Shown in pieces: positions 6,856-13,405 of a stretch of 18,188 bases of DNA. A model generated the notes under the pieces. It was not told the origin of the DNA, searched no databases, and was given only the letters and a program-made list of their open reading frames with translations. Position 1 is the first letter of the stretch. Each line of letters begins with the position of its first letter. This DNA comes from an uncultured Lachnospiraceae bacterium (lineage in GTDB: Bacteria; Bacillota_A; Clostridia; Lachnospirales; Lachnospiraceae): NCBI GenBank assembly GCA_902795715.1, contig CADBME010000066.1:1-18188 (forward strand), given 5' to 3'. Made by a program: the position numbers and the translations under genes.

Positions 6856-6886
6856 GGCAGTCTTCAAAGACTGCCTTCTTTTTTTT
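6856..6886 (+). terminator. Bidirectional terminator shared by eutP and the convergent operon
   Basis: GGCAGTCT-TCAA-AGACTGCC (6856-6875) is a perfect 8-bp stem followed on the plus strand by TTCTTTTTTTT. On the minus strand it is followed by a run of eleven T after GA, so it works both ways. The stop codon of the convergent minus-strand gene lies in the loop. Confidence 0.92.
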
Positions 6887-7691
6887 CATCAAACTTTATA
6901 TGGACAATAGTATAGAGAATATCATTGTTCTGTTCATAGTACTTAAATCGGATAGGCTGAAAACCTTTTTTGGCCATTTTTCTAAAATCGGTTCTCCCGG
7001 CGGAGTACCACAACATGCGTCCTTTGCTGTCCCTTCCGGCATAAACAGCAGTATGAGGTGCATAGCCGTTGATCTTCATCCCGCAGATATCTCCGGGTTT
7101 CAAAAGAGCCGAGGCAGTGATGGGACAGTTAGGATGGTAGATCTCAAACCGTTCCTTATGCTTTTCCATGTATTTATAACCGCTCCCATGCCCTTTGTGA
7201 TCGAACCAGAAGGTTTTTCCGGATGGGATCAGCTTCATCTCCTGGAGAGTCCAGGATACAAAGAGGGCACAGTTGAAATCTCCGGCCCCCTCAAAGGTTT
7301 TATGTCCTGCATTCCCGTTGTAGGCCAGACCATAATCCTGTATTTTCCTGCCCATTTTTTTCAATGCTTCATAGAAGTCCTCTTCCGTCAAAAGATCTTC
7401 TTCTGTGGTCTCTTCCTCTTTTGGCCTGTAAAAAAAGTCTTCCGTGGTCCCTTCTTCCTGATCATCGGGCCACCTATGTCTTGTTGACGGCGGCCGGACA
7501 GATTCTGTTTTATCCTTAGCGGAAGGTCCTTTTTTGTCCCGGTCAGAAGGGCCGGGTCCTTTCCAGACCAGTATAATTATCAGAAGAAAAAGAAAGAAAA
7601 AACCTGCACCTCCTAAGAGGAGGATCATTCTGCCTTCCCGGGATAAACCATGATTTTTCTTGTATCTGTCATCGTGCTTATAATTGTTCAT
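6864..7691 (-). CDS. Membrane-anchored NlpC/P60- or CHAP-like putative cysteine peptidase
   Basis: This 275-aa protein has a short basic N-terminus, one hydrophobic membrane segment (about 22-43) and a charged low-complexity linker (about 45-100). A globular domain from about 103 is probably outside the cell. That domain has the arrangement of papain-like cell-wall hydrolases: NCALFVSWTL with candidate nucleophile Cys141, a 'LKPGDICGM' turn (197-205) and APHTAVYAG with candidate His213. The family call is by motif and is tentative. ATG overlaps the upstream TGA in ATGA and GGGGGAGAA precedes it, so it is translationally coupled to the TIM-barrel gene. Its last codons form an arm of the terminator. 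It could be a peptidoglycan hydrolase or an inactive binding domain. Confidence 0.65.
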   Translation of the reverse strand: MNNYKHDDRYKKNHGLSREGRMILLLGGAGFFFLFLLIIILVWKGPGPSDRDKKGPSAKDKTESVRPPSTRHRWPDDQEEGTTEDFFYRPKEEETTEEDLLTEEDFYEALKKMGRKIQDYGLAYNGNAGHKTFEGAGDFNCALFVSWTLQEMKLIPSGKTFWFDHKGHGSGYKYMEKHKERFEIYHPNCPITASALLKPGDICGMKINGYAPHTAVYAGRDSKGRMLWYSAGRTDFRKMAKKGFQPIRFKYYEQNNDILYTIVHIKFDEKKEGSL

Positions 7692-8509
7692 TGTCGATAG
7701 TTCTCCCCCTGCAGCTGACGGATCTCAGCCCGGAGTGTCGTGGCTGCATAGTTCTTTTTCGAGACAGGCAGCAGGTAATAGCCGTGAATACCTCTCGTAT
7801 TTTTCAGGATATGATTTACATCATCCATGGTCCTAATATGCTCACTGTGAAAAAGAAGCACCGGATCATTTCCGATTCGTCTGAGGGCCTGCGAATAATC
7901 GTTAAGATTCCGGATGTCCTTTTCCAGAGCCTTTAAATTGGCCTCCTCCGAAAGGCTGCCATCTCCCAGGCCCAGATAAAAAATGATAACATCTGCGCCC
8001 GCCTTAGCCATCATCACAGCCTGTCTCTTGGTCCTGACCATGCTGCAAGTCATAAATCCAACCGATGAAGCATAGCGGAATGATTCGACTTCCTTATCAA
8101 ATCCCAGGGATACCCTGTTCAGATTTGCTTCAAAATAACCATCTACCAGGCCAATAGGCGGATAATTGTGAACACTTTGAAAGTGGATTTCCTTAAATCG
8201 TTTTAAGAGGAGGTCCTCGGTCATAAAAGGATCGGTCCCGTTCATTCCCAGAAAAATATGATGTCCAGACACAACCGTCGTCATTTCCCTGGCTTCCTCC
8301 AACATGATATCATTGGTATTTCCAAAGGGCATATAGCCTGCCAGAAAAGGATTCTCCGCCTCATGGAGGCGGGCTGTAGGATAAAAGAGAACCAGATCGC
8401 AGCCTGCCCGGCTGCACACCTGCTCCATCTCACTGCTGTCCACCCCTGCCCCGATGATGGTCCTTCCCTGGTCTATCTTCTTTTTAATCCTGTTGATCGT
8501 TTCTTTCAT
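7688..8509 (-). CDS. TIM-barrel protein of the 'phosphoenolpyruvate hydrolase' (PF09370-type) family, divergent
   Basis: This 273-aa protein is homologous to the N-terminal domain of the gene upstream of it. The shared framework is visible: an opening MKETINRIKKKIDQGRTIIGAG, NYPPIGLVDGYF (about 120-131), LGFDKEVE and MAKAGADVIIFYLG. Sites usually conserved in the family have drifted: the glycine-rich H-x-G-x-x-x-G-G-x-x-G-A segment reads FYLGLGDGSLSEE, and the usual HGGPI-type segment reads LLFHSEHIRT. It may thus have lost or changed ligand binding. No biochemical activity is firmly established for this family; the database name should not be taken as function. The start matches the family N-terminus, but only a weak ribosome site is seen. 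It follows the AraC-fused gene by 60 bp and overlaps the next gene by 4 bp. Confidence 0.8.
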   Translation of the reverse strand: MKETINRIKKKIDQGRTIIGAGVDSSEMEQVCSRAGCDLVLFYPTARLHEAENPFLAGYMPFGNTNDIMLEEAREMTTVVSGHHIFLGMNGTDPFMTEDLLLKRFKEIHFQSVHNYPPIGLVDGYFEANLNRVSLGFDKEVESFRYASSVGFMTCSMVRTKRQAVMMAKAGADVIIFYLGLGDGSLSEEANLKALEKDIRNLNDYSQALRRIGNDPVLLFHSEHIRTMDDVNHILKNTRGIHGYYLLPVSKKNYAATTLRAEIRQLQGENYRQ

Positions 8510-8569
8510 TTACATGGACCACTTTCTATGGAAAAGGGATTATTTACAAGTTCTCTTTCCCGCCTATGT

Positions 8570-9766
8570 CTACCGGCCGCTTCTGACTTTTTTTCTGTAA
8601 TCCAAAGGTGTCATGTGATTTTCTTTTTTAAAAAGCTTCTCAAACTGGGAATAGTCATCATAGCCTACCAGGCTGCTGATTTCCTTCATCTGCTTATCAC
8701 TCGTCCGCATCATTTCCCTGGCCATGTCCATACGGTAATCCATCAGATATTTGGTGAAGCTTTTCCCGGTTTTCTTTTTAAATAGCATACTCAGGTATGA
8801 TCCGGAGACATGAGCGATCTCCGACAGATCCTTGAGATGAATCTTCTTATTGTAATTCTTGATAATGTACTCTTCCACAAACTGTCCGTAGTCCACACTG
8901 CTTGTATGATCGTTGAGAACCCTTGAGATAATGTTTTCCTGATTGAAATCTCCCTGACTCTTGAAGGCTCTGGCTGTATTTATAATCGCCCTTTCCACCG
9001 GGATTCTCTCCACAATAGATCCGGCCATGAGTCCTTCCGCCCTGGTGTGTTCATAGAAAGGCATGGCATCGATAGGGGTCTGTATAGGGCCGCCTCCCAC
9101 CAGACGAATCACTCCCGGATCCCTCCTGTAAACAGCATCCATAACATCCTTTCCCATCTTCAGGGCTTTTTCCAGGGACATAACTTCACTTGCCCCGACA
9201 GTTCCGCCTCCCACAATGCCAAAATGTAAAATGATAGCATCCGCTCCGGCATCGACCATAGCCAGAGCCTGTTCTTCATTAAAAACATAGGCCAGGGTGA
9301 AAAGATCCAGGAAATGGGCAATCCGTATCCCTTCGACTTCTTTTTCATAACCCAGTCCGCTGTTGGTCAGGGCTCTGCCAAACCGTCCGTTGGCCAGCCC
9401 GTAGGTGGGATAATTGATCACACCGGAAAAGCCATATTCTTTTACCCGCTGAAAATGATCATACAGGTAAATGCAGGGATCCTGCATGAAAACGCCGCAG
9501 ATTACCGGAAAGCCCTTAGCAACCGGTATAACTTCACGGCTTCCGAAGTCAAGGCACATCTGATTGGCTTCCGAATAGCTGAAAAAAGCGGCAAAGGCAC
9601 TCTGAGCCATCTGCCGGATTGGCCCGGCATTCATCGTGGTGATGACATCAGCCTCCCCCTCTATACAGCATTTGGCAGAAATCCCGTTGCCTACGGCAAC
9701 TGTGAGCATATGGCCGTTAATACGAATCACCGATTTCAAATGATCAATCAGTTTTTTTCGCTCCAT
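8570..9766 (-). CDS. AraC-family regulator with N-terminal TIM-barrel (PF09370-type) sensor domain
   Basis: This 398-aa protein joins two parts. Residues about 1-270 are a TIM-barrel of the 'phosphoenolpyruvate hydrolase' family, with intact signature stretches: GVINYPTYGLANG (115-127), LGYEKEVEGIR, VDAGADAIILHFG and GGGTVGA (186-192), VGGGPI (223-228). Residues about 300-395 are a two-helix-turn-helix AraC/XylS DNA-binding domain (HLKDLSEIAHVSGSYLSMLF and the MKEISSLVGYDDYSQFEKLF repeat). The natural reading is a ligand-sensing transcription factor whose barrel binds a small metabolite; the ligand is unknown. It heads a three-gene operon with a stand-alone barrel and a membrane protein. The upstream aldolase-kinase operon is a plausible target. 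Only GAGG, about 11 nt upstream, serves as ribosome site. Confidence 0.88.
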   Translation of the reverse strand: MERKKLIDHLKSVIRINGHMLTVAVGNGISAKCCIEGEADVITTMNAGPIRQMAQSAFAAFFSYSEANQMCLDFGSREVIPVAKGFPVICGVFMQDPCIYLYDHFQRVKEYGFSGVINYPTYGLANGRFGRALTNSGLGYEKEVEGIRIAHFLDLFTLAYVFNEEQALAMVDAGADAIILHFGIVGGGTVGASEVMSLEKALKMGKDVMDAVYRRDPGVIRLVGGGPIQTPIDAMPFYEHTRAEGLMAGSIVERIPVERAIINTARAFKSQGDFNQENIISRVLNDHTSSVDYGQFVEEYIIKNYNKKIHLKDLSEIAHVSGSYLSMLFKKKTGKSFTKYLMDYRMDMAREMMRTSDKQMKEISSLVGYDDYSQFEKLFKKENHMTPLDYRKKVRSGR

Positions 9767-9818
9767 GATCTGAAAACCTCAATAATGGAAGACTGTAAAT
9801 CAATGCATCTCTTGTCCT

Positions 9819-9846
9819 AGTATACCAAATTCTGATAAATTAACAA
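9819..9846 (-). promoter_or_regulatory. Promoter of the AraC-TIM operon
   Basis: On the minus strand TTGTTA (9841-9846), a 16-bp spacer and TATACT (9819-9824) preceded by TGG (extended -10) form a good promoter, about 50 nt before the ATG. Confidence 0.6.
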
Positions 9847-9871
9847 CCAAAAAGTTCCCGCGAAAAAAAGG

Positions 9872-9903
9872 CTGAAAAACGGCGGCAGAAAATCTGCCGC
9901 CGT
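9872..9903 (-). terminator. Terminator of the aldolase-kinase operon
   Basis: A 10-bp GC-rich stem (ACGGCGGCAG at 9879-9888 with CTGCCGCCGT at 9894-9903) encloses a 5-nt loop. On the minus strand it is followed by TTTTTCAGCC and a further T7 run. It lies 36 bp past the kinase stop codon. Confidence 0.9.
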
Positions 9904-9938
9904 CATCATATCAGTGATTGGTTTTAAGAAATATCTTA

Positions 9939-11456
9939 CTAGAAAATCTTTCCATCCAGTGCGTCGTATACGTCACAGAATCTCTTGTAAGCCTTGTCAT
10001 AAGCCTCAAAATTATCCGGATTCGGTGTGTATTCCAGGGTGGTACGTGCTACCTTGGCTGCCTCATGACAATCCTTGTATGCGCCGATACCAACACCGGC
10101 ATAGAGTGCTGCACCCAGACATCCTGCCTCACCGTTCTCCAGAATCTGGATGGGATGTTTGAAGATGTCAGCCATCATCTGGCACCACAATGGTGACTTA
10201 GCTGCGCCGCCTGCCAGACGGATCTTATCGATCACAATTCCGGATTCCTCCTCAGCGCGAATGATATCATACATCTCATAGCAGATACCTTCCATAACGG
10301 CACGAGCCATATCCGCTTTCTTGGTTCCCAGAGTCATACCTACGAAAGTACCTCTGGCGTTACCATTAATTCTGGCTCCGGCAGCTCCCTGGAGGAAGGA
10401 AAGGAAGGTCACGCCATTTGCTCCGATGGGAGAAGTCTCAATCTGGGCATTGATCAGATCATAGGGATCCTCTCCTGTCTCCTGGCCTTTCAGCTTCTCA
10501 TAGTCGCAGAAGGTATCACGATACCAGCGATAGGAGGATGCTGCCGTGTTGGAGAAGGCTTCAATAGTGTAGTTGCCACAGCCATGGTTACCTTTTACAA
10601 CCAGTCTCTCTTTGGGATCACGGATGGACTTGTCGGATACAACGAAGCAGGATCCGAATGTTCCCATAACAAGGACAGCGGTTCCATCATCCACAGCTCC
10701 TGCACCGAAAGTACAGCAGTTCTGGTCATGAGCACCCATACAGATGGGGGTTCCAACGGGCATGCCGGTCTTCTCGGATACTTCTTCTCCGATATAGCCT
10801 ACGACCTTTCCAGGCTCATGAACGATCTCTGCTCTCTTGGACAGAGGAATACCCAGCATATCATGCATTTCCTTAGACCAGCAGTTATTATCGATATCCA
10901 TCATACCTTCCCGGCTGGCTGAAGAGTAGTCGGTATAGTATCCGTCTGCACCGAATTTCTTCAGGAAGTAATCCTGCATGGTGGAGAATATTGCGGTTTT
11001 CTCCCAGTTCTCCGGCTCATGAAGCTTCAGCCATGCCAGCTTACCATTGGAGAATGTTGTTCCTACCGGATCACCGGTCAGCTTATAGATCTCACTTCTG
11101 GGCTTGCGGTCCAGGAGATACTGAACTCCTTCTCCCTCACTCCGGAGATCCTGCCAGCCAACCCAGGGGCGAATCAGGTCGCCGTTCTCATCGAGAAGAC
11201 CGATAACGGAACCCTGGCTGGAGAAACCGAAACCGATAATATCCTTGGGATCAATGCCCGACTTGGTGATTGCCGTCTTGATGCTGTCAAAGAAGGCCGG
11301 AAGCAGATCTTCTGCAATCTGCTCAACCCAGCCCGGATGGGGATAGTAGCAGGGATACTCACGATAATCGCTGCCGATCAGTTTTCCATCCAGATCAAAG
11401 ACACATGTCTTACAACCTGTAGTTCCGCCATCTAAACCGATTAAATACTGTGCCAT
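9939..11456 (-). CDS. FGGY-family carbohydrate kinase (xylulokinase-like)
   Basis: This 505-aa enzyme belongs to the FGGY sugar/polyol kinase family and should phosphorylate a sugar, ketose or polyol with ATP. Visible features: the phosphate-binding LIGLDGGTTGCK at the N-terminus (5-16), PGWVEQ (41-46), GFSSQG (77-82), the substrate-loop WQDLR (101-105), GAHDQ with candidate catalytic base Asp244, the MGTFGSC segment, and the C-terminal FGGY signature region LAGGAAKSPLWCQMMADIF. Length is typical. AGGAGG stands 7 nt before the ATG. It is the last gene behind two DeoC-like aldolases, which suggests its phosphorylated product is cleaved by them. Automated naming would give xylulokinase, but specificity within FGGY is not predictable by eye; erythritol-, ribulose- or AI-2-type kinases share this fold. 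Confidence 0.9.
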   Translation of the reverse strand: MAQYLIGLDGGTTGCKTCVFDLDGKLIGSDYREYPCYYPHPGWVEQIAEDLLPAFFDSIKTAITKSGIDPKDIIGFGFSSQGSVIGLLDENGDLIRPWVGWQDLRSEGEGVQYLLDRKPRSEIYKLTGDPVGTTFSNGKLAWLKLHEPENWEKTAIFSTMQDYFLKKFGADGYYTDYSSASREGMMDIDNNCWSKEMHDMLGIPLSKRAEIVHEPGKVVGYIGEEVSEKTGMPVGTPICMGAHDQNCCTFGAGAVDDGTAVLVMGTFGSCFVVSDKSIRDPKERLVVKGNHGCGNYTIEAFSNTAASSYRWYRDTFCDYEKLKGQETGEDPYDLINAQIETSPIGANGVTFLSFLQGAAGARINGNARGTFVGMTLGTKKADMARAVMEGICYEMYDIIRAEEESGIVIDKIRLAGGAAKSPLWCQMMADIFKHPIQILENGEAGCLGAALYAGVGIGAYKDCHEAAKVARTTLEYTPNPDNFEAYDKAYKRFCDVYDALDGKIF

Positions 11457-11581
11457 AAATGTTACCTCCTCTTTTTGTCCCGATCTTTGCAGGAATCGGA
11501 CCTGTCAAAATAACTAAAACATTTTCTTTACTTATGAGCTTTCGGGGTTACAGGTATTATGCAATAATGGTAGGTCAATTT
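11457..11581 (-). other. Gap between aldolase 2 and the kinase, with small hairpin
   Basis: This 125-bp spacer contains, on the minus strand, a stem GTCCGAT/ATCGG(G)AC about 15 nt before the kinase ribosome site, with one bulged G. No U run follows it. It might tune expression within the operon. A TTGACA precedes it without a matching -10. Confidence 0.3.
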
Positions 11582-12307
11582 TTATTTATCTCCCACATAA
11601 GGTGGAATGATACCGATTTTACGCAGATCATCCACACCGTCAAGAATCTCGGGTGCTGCCCGGGTTCCGATCAGCTCTGCACCGGCACGGATGAAGCAGA
11701 ATGCGTTCTGGGGTCTGGGATCCTTGACACCGGCTACCTTAACTTTGGTCTTGGAACCTTTCACTGCGTCCACCATGATCATGACATCATTAACATCCGG
11801 ACCTGCATACTGGCCCGTGGATGTTTTAACCCAATCGATGCCTGCTTCGGCTACCAGCTTGGAAGCCGTTGCGATTTCCTCCTTAGTGAGGAAACATGTC
11901 TCAATAATCATCTTGGTGGGGATACCCTGTGCTGCTTTCACATAATCCCTGAATTCAGCAAGAATTTTGTCGTATTTCTTATCTTTGAGATCTCCGACAT
12001 TCATACAGTTGTCCAGTACGGTTGCACCGAGTCTTACCGCTTCTTCTGTCTCAAAAGCCTTAACGGCGCTGGACTGCTGGCCGAAGGGGAAGCCGATGGC
12101 TGCTCCGACCTGGATGTCTGTCCCCTTGAGCTCTTCAGCTACGATAGGAGTCCATTCGGAAGAGGAGAAGCAAAAAGCCTTACAATTATATTTTATTGCT
12201 GTTCTGCACCCTTCACGGATTTCAGCTTCTGTCGTCTGCTTGGGCAGTACAGAAAAATCAAATAACTTGCCCATATCCCACTTAGTCATTTTTGATAAAT
12301 CAATCAA
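11582..12307 (-). CDS. DeoC-like class I aldolase (second of tandem pair), TTG start
   Basis: This protein is predicted at 241 aa and belongs to the deoxyribose-phosphate aldolase (DeoC) family of Schiff-base aldolases. Catalytic residues are visible: Asp99 in TVLDNCMNVG, Lys161 in WVKTSTGQ (the Schiff-base lysine) and Lys190 in KVKVAGVKD. The last motif departs from the usual K-x-S/A-G-G-I/V-R, so the substrate may differ from deoxyribose 5-phosphate. Start choice: the first ATG of the frame gives a poor fit, while TTG at 12307 lies 8 nt after AAGGAGG and aligns exactly with the start of the neighbouring paralogue (MIDLSKM against MIDFTKI). The two proteins are about two-thirds identical by eye, implying tandem duplication. 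It precedes the FGGY kinase gene. Confidence 0.88.
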   Translation of the reverse strand: MIDLSKMTKWDMGKLFDFSVLPKQTTEAEIREGCRTAIKYNCKAFCFSSSEWTPIVAEELKGTDIQVGAAIGFPFGQQSSAVKAFETEEAVRLGATVLDNCMNVGDLKDKKYDKILAEFRDYVKAAQGIPTKMIIETCFLTKEEIATASKLVAEAGIDWVKTSTGQYAGPDVNDVMIMVDAVKGSKTKVKVAGVKDPRPQNAFCFIRAGAELIGTRAAPEILDGVDDLRKIGIIPPYVGDK

Positions 12308-12341
12308 AGCCACAACCTCCTTTTCTATATATCTATCCAGT

Positions 12342-12374
12342 GACAGGCCGGTCATATCACGCTTTCAGCCTGTC
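12342..12374 (-). other. Hairpin between the two aldolase genes
   Basis: GACAGGC (12342-12348) and GCCTGTC (12368-12374) form a perfect 7-bp stem around a 19-nt loop, upstream of the AAGGAGG of the second aldolase. It could set relative expression or mRNA stability; no U run is present. Confidence 0.35.
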
Positions 12375-12404
12375 GGATTATGTACACCCTCAATCTTCAG
12401 TCCC

Positions 12405-13127
12405 TTATCCTGCATAAGGCGGGATCACACCGGCTTTCCTCATGTTATCAAACTCTTCGATGATCTGAGGAGCCTGTCTGGTTCCGATCAGCTCCGCTCC
12501 GGCCTGAAGGAATACATAAGCATTCTGCGGTCTGGGATCTTTGACACCGGATACTTTGACCCTGGTGTTGGTTCCCTTACAGCAGTCAGCCATCAGCATA
12601 ACCTGCTTTAAGGTCGGTCCTGCATACTGGCCGGATGATGATTTTACCCAGTCAATACCGGACTCGATGATCAGATCACATGCTCTCTTGATCTCATCGT
12701 CGGTCAGGTAGCAGACCTCAATGATCATCTTGGTCATCACACCCTGAGCCGCATCTACATAGGCCTTAAACTCATCACGAATCTCATCATATTTCTTATC
12801 CTTTAAAGCACCAACGTTCATACAATTGTCCAGAACGGTTGCGCCAAGGCGAACAGCTTCTGCTGTTTCAAAGGCCTTTACCGCACTCGACTGCTGGCCG
12901 AAAGGAAATCCGATCGCAGCTCCGACAAGAAGGTCTGTCCCTGCCAGCTCTTCAGCTACAACCGGGGTCCAATAGGATGAACTGTAGCAGAAAGCTTTAC
13001 AATTGTACTTAATCGCTTCTTTACAGCAATCACGGATTGTCTGCTCCTGGGTCTGTTTGGGGAGGATGGCATAATCAAAAAACTTGCCGACCTCTTCTTT
13101 ACTCTTGATTTTCGTGAAATCAATCAT
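12405..13127 (-). CDS. DeoC-like class I aldolase (first of tandem pair)
   Basis: This 240-aa DeoC-family aldolase is the first gene of the operon. The catalytic set is present: Asp100 in TVLDNCMNVG, Schiff-base Lys162 in WVKSSSGQ and Lys191 in RVKVSGVKD. Compared with its neighbour, the Schiff-base motif reads KSSSGQ rather than KTSTGQ, and both lack the second glycine of the usual SGGIR motif. Conserved blocks shared by the pair include KYNCKAFC, VGAAIGFPFGQQSSAVKAFE and GVKDPRPQNA. AGGAGG stands 6 nt before the ATG. With the kinase downstream the pair probably cleaves a phosphorylated sugar into two aldehydes or ketones. Two paralogues could act on different substrates or form a mixed enzyme; ordinary deoxyribose catabolism is also possible, though no nucleoside genes are seen. 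Confidence 0.89.
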   Translation of the reverse strand: MIDFTKIKSKEEVGKFFDYAILPKQTQEQTIRDCCKEAIKYNCKAFCYSSSYWTPVVAEELAGTDLLVGAAIGFPFGQQSSAVKAFETAEAVRLGATVLDNCMNVGALKDKKYDEIRDEFKAYVDAAQGVMTKMIIEVCYLTDDEIKRACDLIIESGIDWVKSSSGQYAGPTLKQVMLMADCCKGTNTRVKVSGVKDPRPQNAYVFLQAGAELIGTRQAPQIIEEFDNMRKAGVIPPYAG

Positions 13128-13217
13128 AGCGTAACCTCCTATCTGTGCAATATCATTCCGCTCCTATTTCGTCTAAAATAGCCGAAACATAACATATAAA
13201 AACCAAATGATATAGTC

Positions 13218-13246
13218 ATTATAAACAAAAAAGAAGGAATTGAAAA
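13218..13246 (-). promoter_or_regulatory. Promoter of the aldolase-kinase operon
   Basis: On the minus strand TTTTCA (13241-13246), a 17-bp spacer and a perfect TATAAT (13218-13223) form a promoter with a weak -35, which suggests activator dependence. The leader would be about 85 nt. Confidence 0.5.
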
Positions 13247-13299
13247 TGTGATATTAACAACAACAGTTGTGATATCATCACATTCAATCCCTTCACATT
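13245..13299 (-). promoter_or_regulatory. Cluster of TGTGAT half-sites upstream of the aldolase promoter
   Basis: Half-sites TGTGAT occur at 13247-13252 and 13268-13273 as direct repeats 21 bp apart, with an inverted copy ATCACA at 13277-13282. The last two form the perfect palindrome TGTGAT-ATC-ATCACA. A related TTCACATT lies at 13292-13299. The first half-site abuts the weak -35. The 21-bp direct-repeat spacing at the -35 resembles AraC-type activator sites, and an AraC-family gene lies just downstream of the operon. Which protein binds is inference. Confidence 0.45.
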
Positions 13300-13328
13300 G
13301 GTTTTTTATAATATGACATGTTATTATA

Positions 13329-13359
13329 GAAAATGATTCTGCAAGCAGAAGCTTTTTTC
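13329..13359 (-). terminator. Weak terminator-like structure after telA
   Basis: On the minus strand GAAAA ... TTCTGC-TT-GCAGAA ... TTTTC makes an imperfect hairpin whose inner stem has only a 2-nt gap and whose tail is TCATTTTC. It is the best candidate terminator of the XpaC-TelA operon but is poor. Confidence 0.3.
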
Positions 13360-13379
13360 CCTGCCGGCGTATACTTTTT

Positions 13380-13393
13380 CTGTACATGTACAG
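13380..13393. repeat. Perfect 14-bp palindrome downstream of telA
   Basis: CTGTACATGTACAG is perfectly self-complementary and lies 12 bp past the TelA stop codon. Such uninterrupted palindromes are often protein-binding sites rather than RNA hairpins, as no loop can form without opening the centre. No function can be assigned. Confidence 0.5.
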
Positions 13394-13405
13394 GCAAATA
13401 CCCTG

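Noticed and set aside
6462..7487. Plus-strand open frame of 341 codons spanning eutP and the convergent gene
   Set aside because: It overlaps eutP in another frame, runs through the bidirectional terminator and is antisense to the membrane protein gene; the protein is low in recognisable motifs.
12355..12372. Possible CcpA cre site (TGAAAGCGTGATAT on the minus strand)
   Set aside because: Three mismatches to the cre consensus at conserved positions, and it lies inside an operon rather than at a promoter.
11459..12611. Plus-strand open frames opposite the second aldolase and its upstream region
   Set aside because: Cysteine-rich, motif-free translations antisense to DeoC with no ribosome site; shadows.
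13139..13387. Minus-strand ORF of 82 codons between telA and the aldolases
   Set aside because: No good ribosome site or motif, and it runs through the operator and promoter of the aldolase operon.
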